Shown piece by piece: positions 25,642 to 33,994 of a DNA stretch of 41,120 nt. Position numbers and translations under genes: made by a program. Location: the IMG/VR virus record IMGVR_UViG_3300040751_002580, positions 1 to 41,120 of that record; one strand, written 5' to 3'. The stretch is from a virus. Positions within the stretch are counted from its first letter, which is position 1. The number at the start of each line of letters is the position of its first letter. Under the pieces are notes generated by a model that had not been told where the DNA came from, searched no databases, and was given only the letters and a program-made list of their open reading frames with translations.

Positions 25642-26506
25642 AAACTTAGATAGAAAATGCTTTTCTACTGAACGTATACCTCCAATGATTGTTGGAAAAT
25701 TAATTGGTGAACGTAGCAGACTTGACATTGCATCCTATCCGCAAGACAGTTACAAATACACAACTGAATTTCTAAAAATTATTGATAGATGGATACAAAA
25801 TCATCAGTATAATAACTTTGTTGGATTTGATAGTTTCAATTATAAAGAAGCAATTTTAGGATGTACACAGCAATTAGACGAATTGCATTATAAGCACCAA
25901 AACAATTTAAAAATATTAGAAGGCGAATACGCATATCATTGGAGATTAAATCCTAGCATAGAGCGTGTAAAAGAAATCGATCAACTTAAAACAGGAGATG
26001 TATTAGTTGTTAGTTATCCGTTTGTTGGTACTACAGGCAATATAGAAAATATAACAGAAATATTAGATCATTGCACTAATCTTTCAATACCTGTACACAT
26101 AGACGGTGCATGGTTTGCACAATGTAAAGAAGTTGATTTAGATTTATCGCATCCTGCAATATACAGTTTTAGCGTAAGTTTAAGCAAAGCATTTTTTATG
26201 GGTAGTCAACGTATTGGAATACGTTATACTAAAAACAAAACAGACGGTCCTGTTCATATTATGAATAACTATGGTTATAATAATGTTAGTGATATGTGGA
26301 TCGGAACCCATATGATACAAAAATTTGGAATAGATTTTTGGTGGAAAAATTACAACCAAGAATATTATCAAGTTTGTAAAGATTTTGATTTAGTACCATC
26401 GAACGCAATTAATATTGCATACAGAGACGCCCAAGCAGTTAGTATACGCACTCCGTTGCGTTTGTTAATTGATAATAGATTTGATGCAAGAGGATATAAT
26501 GTCTGA
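25631..26506 (+). CDS. Fold-type I PLP-dependent enzyme, aminotransferase-like (291 aa)
   Basis: The motif VSLSKAFFMGSQRIG contains K186, the expected Schiff-base lysine for pyridoxal phosphate, with a following Arg-Ile-Gly as in class I/II aminotransferases. PVHIDGAW supplies D158 for the pyridine nitrogen, and YPFVGTTGN lies upstream near the usual cofactor loop. At 291 residues it lacks about 100 residues of a full aminotransferase, so it may be a minimal form or a different PLP reaction such as decarboxylation. I chose ATG at 25631 over the TTG/GTG codons at 25619-25624. It lies between two N-terminal-twitch radical SAM genes, which would suit conversion of a keto group to an amine. Confidence 0.72.
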   Translation: MEYKNLDRKCFSTERIPPMIVGKLIGERSRLDIASYPQDSYKYTTEFLKIIDRWIQNHQYNNFVGFDSFNYKEAILGCTQQLDELHYKHQNNLKILEGEYAYHWRLNPSIERVKEIDQLKTGDVLVVSYPFVGTTGNIENITEILDHCTNLSIPVHIDGAWFAQCKEVDLDLSHPAIYSFSVSLSKAFFMGSQRIGIRYTKNKTDGPVHIMNNYGYNNVSDMWIGTHMIQKFGIDFWWKNYNQEYYQVCKDFDLVPSNAINIAYRDAQAVSIRTPLRLLIDNRFDARGYNV

Positions 26507-27716
26507 TAAAGAATACCAATCACGTAGACCGTTAATGTGTAAAGCACCATGGAGTCAATTAAACATTGGTCCAATGGGCGATCTTAAAATGTGTACAGTT
26601 GGAAAAAAACACGGAGCATTTATATACGAAGTTGATAGTCTAACGGATTATTTTAACAGCGATGTTATAAATGATATTAGAAATAGTTTTATAAACAAAA
26701 AATGGCATAAAAGTTGTGTAACATGCGAATACAATCGAGACAATGGTATTCCTGCACATTTAGACAATGACCATTATACTCGATTACCGTGGACTGATGA
26801 AAACTTTAATGCAGAGCGTAAACAAATTTTAAGTTTAGAATATACTCCTAGCAATTTATGCAATCAAAGTTGCGCAATGTGTGGTAGCATTTACAGCAGC
26901 AAGTGGATAGGATATGATAAACAAGCTAAAGCAGAAGGATTAGAGTTTAGAGAAAATAGTGGATTAACAAATCTACATTCAAAAGCATTTCAAGCATCTG
27001 AACATGATCTTCAAAAAATATTAGAAATTTTACCTAATATTAAATTCCTTTTAATCAAAGGCGGAGAACCATTTGCAGATCCACGTAATATAAGAATACT
27101 AAAAGAAATTGTTGACAAAAAATACGAAATGGGTATATTAATAGTTTCTAACTGGGCAGTAATAACAGAAGAAATTTGGGATATTTTAGAACAGCTTAGT
27201 AAAAACCCAAACATATATTTACAAGTTACAGCTAGTATCGATGGCACTGATAAAGTTTATGAATGGATACGTAGTACGCCATATGAAAAGACTTTAGAAA
27301 ATATGGAAACATATTTAAGACGCACAGGTAACCGAGTAATGGTTAGTAGTACTGTTAGTTTATACACAATGTGGACATTAACAGAAACTGCAAATAAATT
27401 ATTAGATACAGGACTAATTGCTAATATAGCATATCAGTATGTGTTTTTACCTAAGTATTCTAGCTACGAAATGATTCCTCAGACGCAAATTGACGAATTA
27501 GTAAAAGGGTTTTTTAATAATCCTGCATATGTAAGTGATAGTAAATTCTTTGAAAGAACCGAACGTATGAAAGTAATTAAGCATACTGCTAACGCTAATG
27601 ATTATAGTAATGCTTTACGTTGGATTGATTATATGAATAAGCTCAGAGGATTTAATATTTACGATTATAATCCACGTCTAGCAGAATGGGCCGAACATGC
27701 AAAAACCGTTTTGTAA
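26499..27716 (+). CDS. Radical SAM enzyme with N-terminal twitch-type domain (405 aa)
   Basis: The start at 26499 (MSDKEYQSRRPLMC) has AGAGGA just upstream; an in-frame upstream start would lie inside the PLP gene. Auxiliary cysteines are LMCKAPW, LKMCTV (a single Cys) and SCVTC; the core is SNLCNQSCAMC, with IKGGEPF as glycine motif. A short C-terminal tail follows the core. It overlaps the PLP gene by 8 bases and the next radical SAM gene by 20. Confidence 0.85.
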   Translation: MSDKEYQSRRPLMCKAPWSQLNIGPMGDLKMCTVGKKHGAFIYEVDSLTDYFNSDVINDIRNSFINKKWHKSCVTCEYNRDNGIPAHLDNDHYTRLPWTDENFNAERKQILSLEYTPSNLCNQSCAMCGSIYSSKWIGYDKQAKAEGLEFRENSGLTNLHSKAFQASEHDLQKILEILPNIKFLLIKGGEPFADPRNIRILKEIVDKKYEMGILIVSNWAVITEEIWDILEQLSKNPNIYLQVTASIDGTDKVYEWIRSTPYEKTLENMETYLRRTGNRVMVSSTVSLYTMWTLTETANKLLDTGLIANIAYQYVFLPKYSSYEMIPQTQIDELVKGFFNNPAYVSDSKFFERTERMKVIKHTANANDYSNALRWIDYMNKLRGFNIYDYNPRLAEWAEHAKTVL

Positions 27717-28884
27717 AAGAGCTAACATAGAACGCATTTTTAGAAATCACGAAGGCGTCGAGGCTCTTTGCTGCAAAATGCTAGGAGATTTACCAATTGG
27801 TGAACCTAATATAAACAAAATACACAAGCGTTTACAAAAAGGTGCAACTCCGGCTGAATGCAATGTTTGTTGGAAAAGAGAAGCCAATGGGTTGCAAAGT
27901 TGGAGACAACAAGGCAATAAAATATATAAAAATACACATGTGTTTAAAAAAATAGAAATTATTTTTGATAACACCTGTGACAGTAGTTGTATATATTGTT
28001 CTGGTTTGTACAGCAGTCAATGGGAACAAGAAATAAAAAAATCTAACATACCTGCTCCTGACTATGCTTTAGCTACACACGCTACAAGTCGCAATGAAGA
28101 TAAAACTGAAAAAATATTAGAGTATCTAACACAAGTAGGAAAAGATACTCCCTTAAATAAATCAACTGAATTGATATTATTGGGCGGTGAACCGTTGTTA
28201 ACGTCGATTAATAAAAAGGGACTATTAGAAATCTGTATAGAAAAATTCTATGAAGGTACTACTAAAGATAAAAATTTATTAGTTGTTTTACAAACAAATT
28301 GTAATACTCCCGAACCCTTGCTAATTAAAACTATTAAAAAATTAAAAGAGTATAAAACTGTTTATCCTAATATACATATAGACATTTCTGTTAGCGGAGA
28401 AAGCGTTGGAAAAAACTATGAATATGTTAGATACGGAAGTAGTTATGAAAAATTTGTTAAAAATTTAAACATATGGATGCAAGAAGGATTTTATGTTACT
28501 TCGAACATGTCTATAAATTGTGTAACTTTAAATAATTTAAAAGATTACTTTGAATTATTTGTTGAACTGTGTAAGCAGAATAATACAACTACTGTTATTG
28601 ATGCTAATTTAGTTTTTGATCCAATTGAACTGTCAATAAATATATTAGACAAAACATTTGAAAAATATATTAAAGATGCTATAGTATATTTAAGATATAA
28701 TAGAGAGTATATAGAAAATTCAAAAAATATAATTGCAAACTTAAATGAATACAAAAAGTTTTTAGGTACTGAATGTAACAAAATTACGCAAACTAGAAAT
28801 ACTTTAAACTATTTTACATTGCAAAGAAACGTAAATATTAAAGATATTAATTTAGAATTATATGAGTATTTGACAAAACAATGA
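27697..28884 (+). CDS. Radical SAM enzyme with N-terminal twitch-type domain (395 aa)
   Basis: Auxiliary cysteines: PFCKRAN, ALCCKM and ECNVC. The core motif is FDNTCDSSCIYC, and LLGGEPLL is the SAM-binding glycine motif. The first Cys is at residue 5 and is not followed by the usual PW/PF, so this is one of the most divergent members. The coding DNA is notably AT-rich with runs of A and T, unlike the 16107 gene. It directly follows another enzyme of the same type, a tandem pair, and overlaps the next gene as ATGA. Confidence 0.82.
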   Translation: MQKPFCKRANIERIFRNHEGVEALCCKMLGDLPIGEPNINKIHKRLQKGATPAECNVCWKREANGLQSWRQQGNKIYKNTHVFKKIEIIFDNTCDSSCIYCSGLYSSQWEQEIKKSNIPAPDYALATHATSRNEDKTEKILEYLTQVGKDTPLNKSTELILLGGEPLLTSINKKGLLEICIEKFYEGTTKDKNLLVVLQTNCNTPEPLLIKTIKKLKEYKTVYPNIHIDISVSGESVGKNYEYVRYGSSYEKFVKNLNIWMQEGFYVTSNMSINCVTLNNLKDYFELFVELCKQNNTTTVIDANLVFDPIELSINILDKTFEKYIKDAIVYLRYNREYIENSKNIIANLNEYKKFLGTECNKITQTRNTLNYFTLQRNVNIKDINLELYEYLTKQ

Positions 28885-29978
28885 AAATCGGCATCTATCA
28901 AAACATTAAGGAAATACACTTTGAACCAACAAGTGATTGTAATGCACGTTGTCCACAATGTCCAAGAAATATACACACTAGTTTAGATACTAATCCTAAA
29001 TTAAAAATTGAAGAATGGTCTGCATCCGAACTTGAAACCACCTTAAATCATAGTTTCTTTAAAGATCTATATAGATTCCAAATTAATGGAAATTTTGGTG
29101 ATATTGTTATGCATAGTAATCCTAAGAGTATACTAGAAGTAATCTTTGCAAAAAAATACCAAAAGGTCGATATTAACACAAACGGCGGAGCTCAAAATAT
29201 TGAATTCTGGAAATGGCTTGGATCTCAAGGTGCTATAGTTAATTTTGCAATTGACGGACTAGAAGACACACATCATTTATATAGAAGAAATACTCGTTAT
29301 GATGTAGTATTAAAAAATGCAAAAGCATATATAGCAGCTGGCGGATATGCAGTTTGGACAACTACTCTCTTTAAACATAATCTTCATCAAGAAGTTGAAA
29401 TGAAACGTCTAAGCAAACTTTACGGATTTGCAGAATTCAAAAGTAGACACTCAACTAGATTTCAAGCAAAAAAATTGTCAGTTGTAGACAAGAATTACGA
29501 ACATGAGTATTATCTAGAGCCTGCAGACATATCATTACAAATAAGGAATATAAAGGAAGAAGATCGCCGCAATCCGTCTCATTATGAATTTTGGAAAGAT
29601 CCACCGATGCCTAAAATTCAACGACAGTCAAAAGCAGTTGAATGCTATGCACAAGAATATCAGACAGTATATTTGTCCTATGATAAAAGACTTTGGCCCT
29701 GCTGTCATATAGGAATAGGGTTTGACCTGTCAAAAAACTTTAAATGGTGGAATGATACACTGCTAGAAATATTTAAAAAAGATTTAAAAAAAGATGAAGA
29801 TTTTAACAATGTAATTAAACACGATATTGATCGTATTATTTACAAAACAAAATTATTTCAACGAATCGAAAATACATGGAATACTGACAATGTATGCACA
29901 AGTTGTGTTATGAATTGTTCAAAAAATTCACCTGTACAAAAAGAACTAAAAACTCATTCAAAAATATCGTTAAATTGA
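28881..29978 (+). CDS. Radical SAM enzyme with C-terminal twitch/SPASM-like domain (365 aa)
   Basis: The cluster motif is SDCNARCPQC, in the same position as in the other four members. The C-terminal auxiliary cysteines are ECYAQE, WPCCH and VCTSCVMNC, the last with one extra Cys. It is the last gene of the rightward block and runs 25 bases into the convergent radical SAM gene. No terminator hairpin lies between them. Confidence 0.85.
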   Translation: MKIGIYQNIKEIHFEPTSDCNARCPQCPRNIHTSLDTNPKLKIEEWSASELETTLNHSFFKDLYRFQINGNFGDIVMHSNPKSILEVIFAKKYQKVDINTNGGAQNIEFWKWLGSQGAIVNFAIDGLEDTHHLYRRNTRYDVVLKNAKAYIAAGGYAVWTTTLFKHNLHQEVEMKRLSKLYGFAEFKSRHSTRFQAKKLSVVDKNYEHEYYLEPADISLQIRNIKEEDRRNPSHYEFWKDPPMPKIQRQSKAVECYAQEYQTVYLSYDKRLWPCCHIGIGFDLSKNFKWWNDTLLEIFKKDLKKDEDFNNVIKHDIDRIIYKTKLFQRIENTWNTDNVCTSCVMNCSKNSPVQKELKTHSKISLN

Positions 29979-31126
29979 GGATAGCTTGCAAAAAAGTCTT
30001 GTCCTCTATATTTGTCTGTAGATTCTAAATAGTGTTTTAGATCTGGTAGCAAATGACTGTCGTCTTTGCTGTTCATAAAGTTTTTAATATAATCTAAACT
30101 TTCATTTATTTTCTTTACAGTACAATTTTTTTGATATTCGGTAAATTTGTCAGTAATACGTTGTTTTATATGTGCAGGTAACACAGTAACGCACAAGTTT
30201 TCAGGATATGTTAAATGTGTAGGATTCATTATTTTAACATTACCGGGGTCGTTCTCGTACCACCACTGCATACTTTCAGGCATGTGCCAAATATTTAATA
30301 AACTAATCGTACTGCGTAAAAATACATGAAATCCGTGGCTTTCTTTTAATTCTAAAAAGCGTTTTGTAACAGCTTCGGTAGTTTCATATTTTGCAGGCCA
30401 ACGTATGTATTCAGATTCTGCTGCATTAGCACTATCAAAACTTAATGCAAATTCTACTTGTTTAAACTGACTCCATTTTTCTATCCACGAGTCTTTGGGC
30501 ATAATAGTGCAATTGGTGCTGTAGTTTAACAATATGTCACTACAATCTCTTTCGTTTAACATTTTGTCTACTAATGCCCATTGGTCCTTGGTCATCAATG
30601 GTTCGCCGCCAGTAAATTTAATATGGACTAAATCATTGATAAACGGATATATGTTAGCAATATCACTTTTGCTTTTTTCAATTGTGTTTAGTGTTTTTCC
30701 ATATATAGCTTGTTCTTCCTTAAACCATTTCCATGCATACCGACTATCGCACATTCTACATGCTAAGTTACAATCATTGCTAATTGCAAGTTCAATCCAT
30801 CGTATAGTAGGATTGTCAATATCTACTAAGTCGTCAATTGGCAAATCTTTATTATCGTGGTAACGTTCTCTTAGACTCTTCTTGCCTGCTGCTTCTTCTT
30901 GATAGCAACGAACACACCCGTCTACTTGTTCGCCACGCATCATTTTATCACGAACGTCATTCATCCATTCGCCATAAAAAACATCACTTAGCGTTTTTTC
31001 TTTTAAATTGTTTTCGTTAGGTCTGAACTTTTCAGCAAACCTACAGCACGGTTTTACTCTTCCAGTAGGATCAATGAATTGATGATCCCATGCCATGCTA
31101 CAAAATGTTTTACTTGGAATTTGCAT
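29954..31126 (-). CDS. Radical SAM enzyme with N-terminal twitch-type domain, leftward (390 aa)
   Basis: I place the start at 31126 (MQIPSKTFCSMAW), because the first auxiliary Cys of this family usually lies within about 25 residues of the N-terminus. An upstream ATG at 31174 is inside the ATPase gene. Auxiliary cysteines: TFCSMAW, VKPCCRF and GCVRC. Core: SNDCNLACRMC, then TGGEPLM. It is the last gene of the leftward operon and overlaps the upstream QueC-like gene by 17 bases. Confidence 0.85.
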   Translation of the reverse strand: MQIPSKTFCSMAWDHQFIDPTGRVKPCCRFAEKFRPNENNLKEKTLSDVFYGEWMNDVRDKMMRGEQVDGCVRCYQEEAAGKKSLRERYHDNKDLPIDDLVDIDNPTIRWIELAISNDCNLACRMCDSRYAWKWFKEEQAIYGKTLNTIEKSKSDIANIYPFINDLVHIKFTGGEPLMTKDQWALVDKMLNERDCSDILLNYSTNCTIMPKDSWIEKWSQFKQVEFALSFDSANAAESEYIRWPAKYETTEAVTKRFLELKESHGFHVFLRSTISLLNIWHMPESMQWWYENDPGNVKIMNPTHLTYPENLCVTVLPAHIKQRITDKFTEYQKNCTVKKINESLDYIKNFMNSKDDSHLLPDLKHYLESTDKYRGQDFFASYPQFNDIFE

Positions 31127-31922
31127 ATGTACTAATAAAATCCTGTGGTCTATATTGTTCAAAACCCCAAGCACGTTCTCTACACCACCAGCAATGTTTT
31201 TCTACAGGCCTAACTGCAAAGCAGTCTTTTGTAAAATATTCTGTTTCGTGCATTTCTGCTTCGCAACTTCTAGTAATAGGAAACAAACTATCAAGTAAAT
31301 CAAATTTATTATAAAAATAAGAAACTGCACGTTTGTTACTAAACAAGAACGGGTATTGTACCCATTTGCTTTTTAATTTTTTAAGTATAACGTTTGCTTC
31401 GTCTCTTTCTTTACTGCTATCGCCATAATCGGTATCTCCTACTTCTGTTGTAGGAGGATTAGCAGTTAGTCCGTTAAACAGTGTTGCAAGTTCGTATTTT
31501 CTAAAATACGTATCAATATGCGAACTCATTATAACTTTTTTGTCTTCGTCGGTAATAGGTAATGCATGATTCGGCATTGGAAATATTAAATGCTGCTCAA
31601 ATTTAAAATCTAGCAGTTCTTCAATTTTTCTTAAATTTCCCCATGCATGTTTTATGTTGTAAGGACGAGCTAAAAATTCTGTAGTGATAGGAAATACAGG
31701 ATTGTTAGTTCCTAATTCTTTTATAGTTTTTACAACTAGATACGTGGTCATTGCACTATCAGGGCCGCCTGAAATAAACACAGACACTGGCTTTCCTGTT
31801 TTTTCTATACCTATTTCTATTTTATCTTGTTCTGTGTAAAAGTACTTTACAATTTCTAAATCATGCAATGATGCATTTGGTTCTGCGGTTGAATAATGTC
31901 TATTTAATTCTTCTACTAACAT
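31110..31922 (-). CDS. QueC-like PP-loop ATPase with altered zinc site (270 aa)
   Basis: The PP-loop is S51-GGPD-S56. The C-terminal site reads ITRSCEAE, then TKDCFAVRPVEKHCWWCRER. In the two rightward copies the last three Cys form CGxCxxC, but here the first of those is replaced by Glu, while another Cys (KDC) lies ten residues earlier. A four-Cys zinc site is still possible with changed spacing. AGGA lies seven bases from the ATG. It sits two bases after a 2OG-oxygenase-like gene and overlaps the downstream radical SAM gene, so all three are coupled. Confidence 0.75.
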   Translation of the reverse strand: MLVEELNRHYSTAEPNASLHDLEIVKYFYTEQDKIEIGIEKTGKPVSVFISGGPDSAMTTYLVVKTIKELGTNNPVFPITTEFLARPYNIKHAWGNLRKIEELLDFKFEQHLIFPMPNHALPITDEDKKVIMSSHIDTYFRKYELATLFNGLTANPPTTEVGDTDYGDSSKERDEANVILKKLKSKWVQYPFLFSNKRAVSYFYNKFDLLDSLFPITRSCEAEMHETEYFTKDCFAVRPVEKHCWWCRERAWGFEQYRPQDFISTYANSK

Positions 31923-31924
31923 CT

Positions 31925-32635
31925 TTATTTCCTATTTAAGATAAACAGTAATCCTGTTTTTTGAGTTATTCCCTTTTGTTCTAAGTTTGTTGCACAGTGT
32001 GCAAATTTGCTATCAAACAAAAAGATATCTCCTACGTTCCATTTGTATTCGCATTTAATACTAAATCCTTTATACGCTTCTTTCCAAAATTCCCAATGAT
32101 TAACCCAGTGTTTTTTTAAAGACTCTTCTGATATTTTATATTCATCACTCCATCCGCCAAAGTAATTAGGATCTCTAATAGGCTTGTTGTAAAATGGTTT
32201 ATAATCGTCTGGTTTATTATATACAGGAGAAATCCATTCTACGTTTTCTGTTGCAGTTTGATCAAAAATCACAGTGTGTGTATCTACTATTTCTGGTTCT
32301 ATTGATAGCGGTATTATACCTTGATAAAAGCTAACTGGGCTAGTATCGGTGTGCAATGCGTAAGGTACTTGCAGATCATAAAAGTTAACTCCATAAAATT
32401 CGTATTCGTCCTTGTCAAAAGGTAAAAACTTTGCTATCCAATCGAACATAGCGTCTTCGTGAAAAACAGTTTTGTTTGTTATATTATATACATTATTTGC
32501 TCGACCTGCCCTTGCCATTCTGGGTTTATGAGATTCGGGATCATTTTTAAGCTGATCTTTTACACTAAAAAGCCACGCTATGTCTTCTTTAGTTAATGCA
32601 TTTTCTAATGTTATAGTATCTTCATATGATTTCAT
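31925..32635 (-). CDS. 2-oxoglutarate/Fe(II) oxygenase-like protein (236 aa)
   Basis: The iron-ligand pattern is H95-T-D97 (ALHTDTS) and a distal H213 (KFAHCATN), followed by K226 in QKTGLLF, where an Arg or Lys usually binds 2-oxoglutarate. Strands around these motifs (DIFLFDSKFAH) fit the double-stranded beta-helix fold. The likely reaction is O2-dependent hydroxylation, substrate unknown. It overlaps the upstream QueC-like gene by 14 bases. A second oxygenase-like gene lies at 33389, so the operon alternates oxygenase and PP-loop ATPase. Confidence 0.65.
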   Translation of the reverse strand: MKSYEDTITLENALTKEDIAWLFSVKDQLKNDPESHKPRMARAGRANNVYNITNKTVFHEDAMFDWIAKFLPFDKDEYEFYGVNFYDLQVPYALHTDTSPVSFYQGIIPLSIEPEIVDTHTVIFDQTATENVEWISPVYNKPDDYKPFYNKPIRDPNYFGGWSDEYKISEESLKKHWVNHWEFWKEAYKGFSIKCEYKWNVGDIFLFDSKFAHCATNLEQKGITQKTGLLFILNRK

Positions 32636-33392
32636 TTTCTTTTAATCCCCATTCTCTTTCTTTACACCACCAGCAAACACCACACGGAATAGTCTGATCC
32701 TTTCCTGTAATAATGTCAGCGTCACAGCTACATGTTAACGGTAAAATTGTATCAATTAAATTGTATTTTTTATAAAGTTCAAAAACGCCTTTTTTATTTA
32801 TTAGTGCTAGTGGACTAGCACCGTGTGTTGAAAAGTAAACTGATGTTGCAGTTGATCTAGAGTTTTCAGATGTTAAAACTCCAAAATTATTCATTACCTC
32901 TGCCGGAGGATTATGTGTTAACCCGTTGTAATTAAATGTAGGATCTTTAAATTTTTTACTAGTATACTTTAATACTTCGAGTATTTTCTTTTCAGCATAC
33001 GGAACTTTAAACTTTGGATTGCACATTTCAACCGGAACATTGATTAATATTTGTTTTTTAAAAATGTTTAGTCCGGTTAATTCTTTAATTTTGTTTATAA
33101 TATCTTTTGTTAGTTGTCTATTATCGGCTTTTATTGGAAAGTAAAACGTAATAGGAACAATTTTAACATCTAAATCATATTTTTTAATTATATAGCATAA
33201 AATATATAAAGCTAATGCACTATCTGCACCTCCAGATAACTGAAAAACAATTGACTTAGAATTTTTAGATATAGGAAAAATTACATTGCCAACAGAAGTT
33301 TCAATAATTTCTTCAAAATCTGCAATTGTTTCGATTTCGGTAATCGTACGCTTGTTGTTTATAAATGTTTCTGTATATCGTTTCAACATCAA
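32622..33392 (-). CDS. QueC-like PP-loop ATPase (256 aa)
   Basis: The PP-loop is SGGADS within VFQLSGGADSALALYILC. The C-terminal site is complete: LTCSCDAD, then IPCGVCWWCKERE, matching the CGxCxxC zinc pattern of QueC. Two ATG codons lie at the start (33392 and 33389); the first makes an ATGA overlap with the upstream oxygenase-like gene. It is the shortest of the four copies and the closest in length to QueC. Its role is probably ATP activation of a carboxylate on the same unknown intermediate. Confidence 0.78.
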   Translation of the reverse strand: MMLKRYTETFINNKRTITEIETIADFEEIIETSVGNVIFPISKNSKSIVFQLSGGADSALALYILCYIIKKYDLDVKIVPITFYFPIKADNRQLTKDIINKIKELTGLNIFKKQILINVPVEMCNPKFKVPYAEKKILEVLKYTSKKFKDPTFNYNGLTHNPPAEVMNNFGVLTSENSRSTATSVYFSTHGASPLALINKKGVFELYKKYNLIDTILPLTCSCDADIITGKDQTIPCGVCWWCKEREWGLKENEII

Positions 33393-33994
33393 ATTTTACC
33401 TACAGTATAACCTAGACCGTTAATACTTAATTTATAACTGTCTTCGTTTTCTATAAAATTGCTACTACTGTGTATTTGACTAGCATCAAAAATAATGCAG
33501 GTGCCTTTTTTCCAAACCATGTCATCTACCAGTTTGCAGTCTTCAACGTTGAATTTAATATTTTCGTCTTCTACCATATTACGATCAACTAATTTAAAAA
33601 ACTCACCGTTGCGCCCGAGAACAACTTTATCGTCATACCATTGATTAAATGTTAGTGTGCTAGGATGTTTTCCGTTCCACTCTAATGGTAATATAAATCC
33701 ACGCTGACACTGCGTATTCCACTCTGGGTAATAATTTCTATCGTTGTGTTGCGGTACCGGATTTCTAGATAAAAAAACTTCAAACTCCCACTCTAGGTCG
33801 TTATTTTCAGGAAGTGATTGTATTATGTTGTTAACACTTTCTTTTATTTCTGTATTAATCTCTTTAAATATATTTCCGTTTCTATTTTTACCTGGATAGT
33901 TTTCGTCATCTTCTAGGACTTTTTTAGCCTGCTCTAATATAGCATTAATTTTATCTTCGCCTAAATCTAAATCATATATTCCTGGTTTTATCAT
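33389..33994 (-). CDS. 2-oxoglutarate/Fe(II) oxygenase-like protein (201 aa)
   Basis: H83-N-D85 (PQHNDRN) and H175 (SQIHSSSN) form the expected HxD...H iron triad, and K188 (YKLSING) stands where 2-oxoglutarate is usually bound. FILPLEW and CIIFDASQIH are the typical strands around the triad. It differs clearly in sequence from the second oxygenase-like gene, so the two probably act on different positions or substrates. It overlaps the upstream B12-type radical SAM gene by four bases and the QueC-like gene by four. Confidence 0.6.
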   Translation of the reverse strand: MIKPGIYDLDLGEDKINAILEQAKKVLEDDENYPGKNRNGNIFKEINTEIKESVNNIIQSLPENNDLEWEFEVFLSRNPVPQHNDRNYYPEWNTQCQRGFILPLEWNGKHPSTLTFNQWYDDKVVLGRNGEFFKLVDRNMVEDENIKFNVEDCKLVDDMVWKKGTCIIFDASQIHSSSNFIENEDSYKLSINGLGYTVGKI

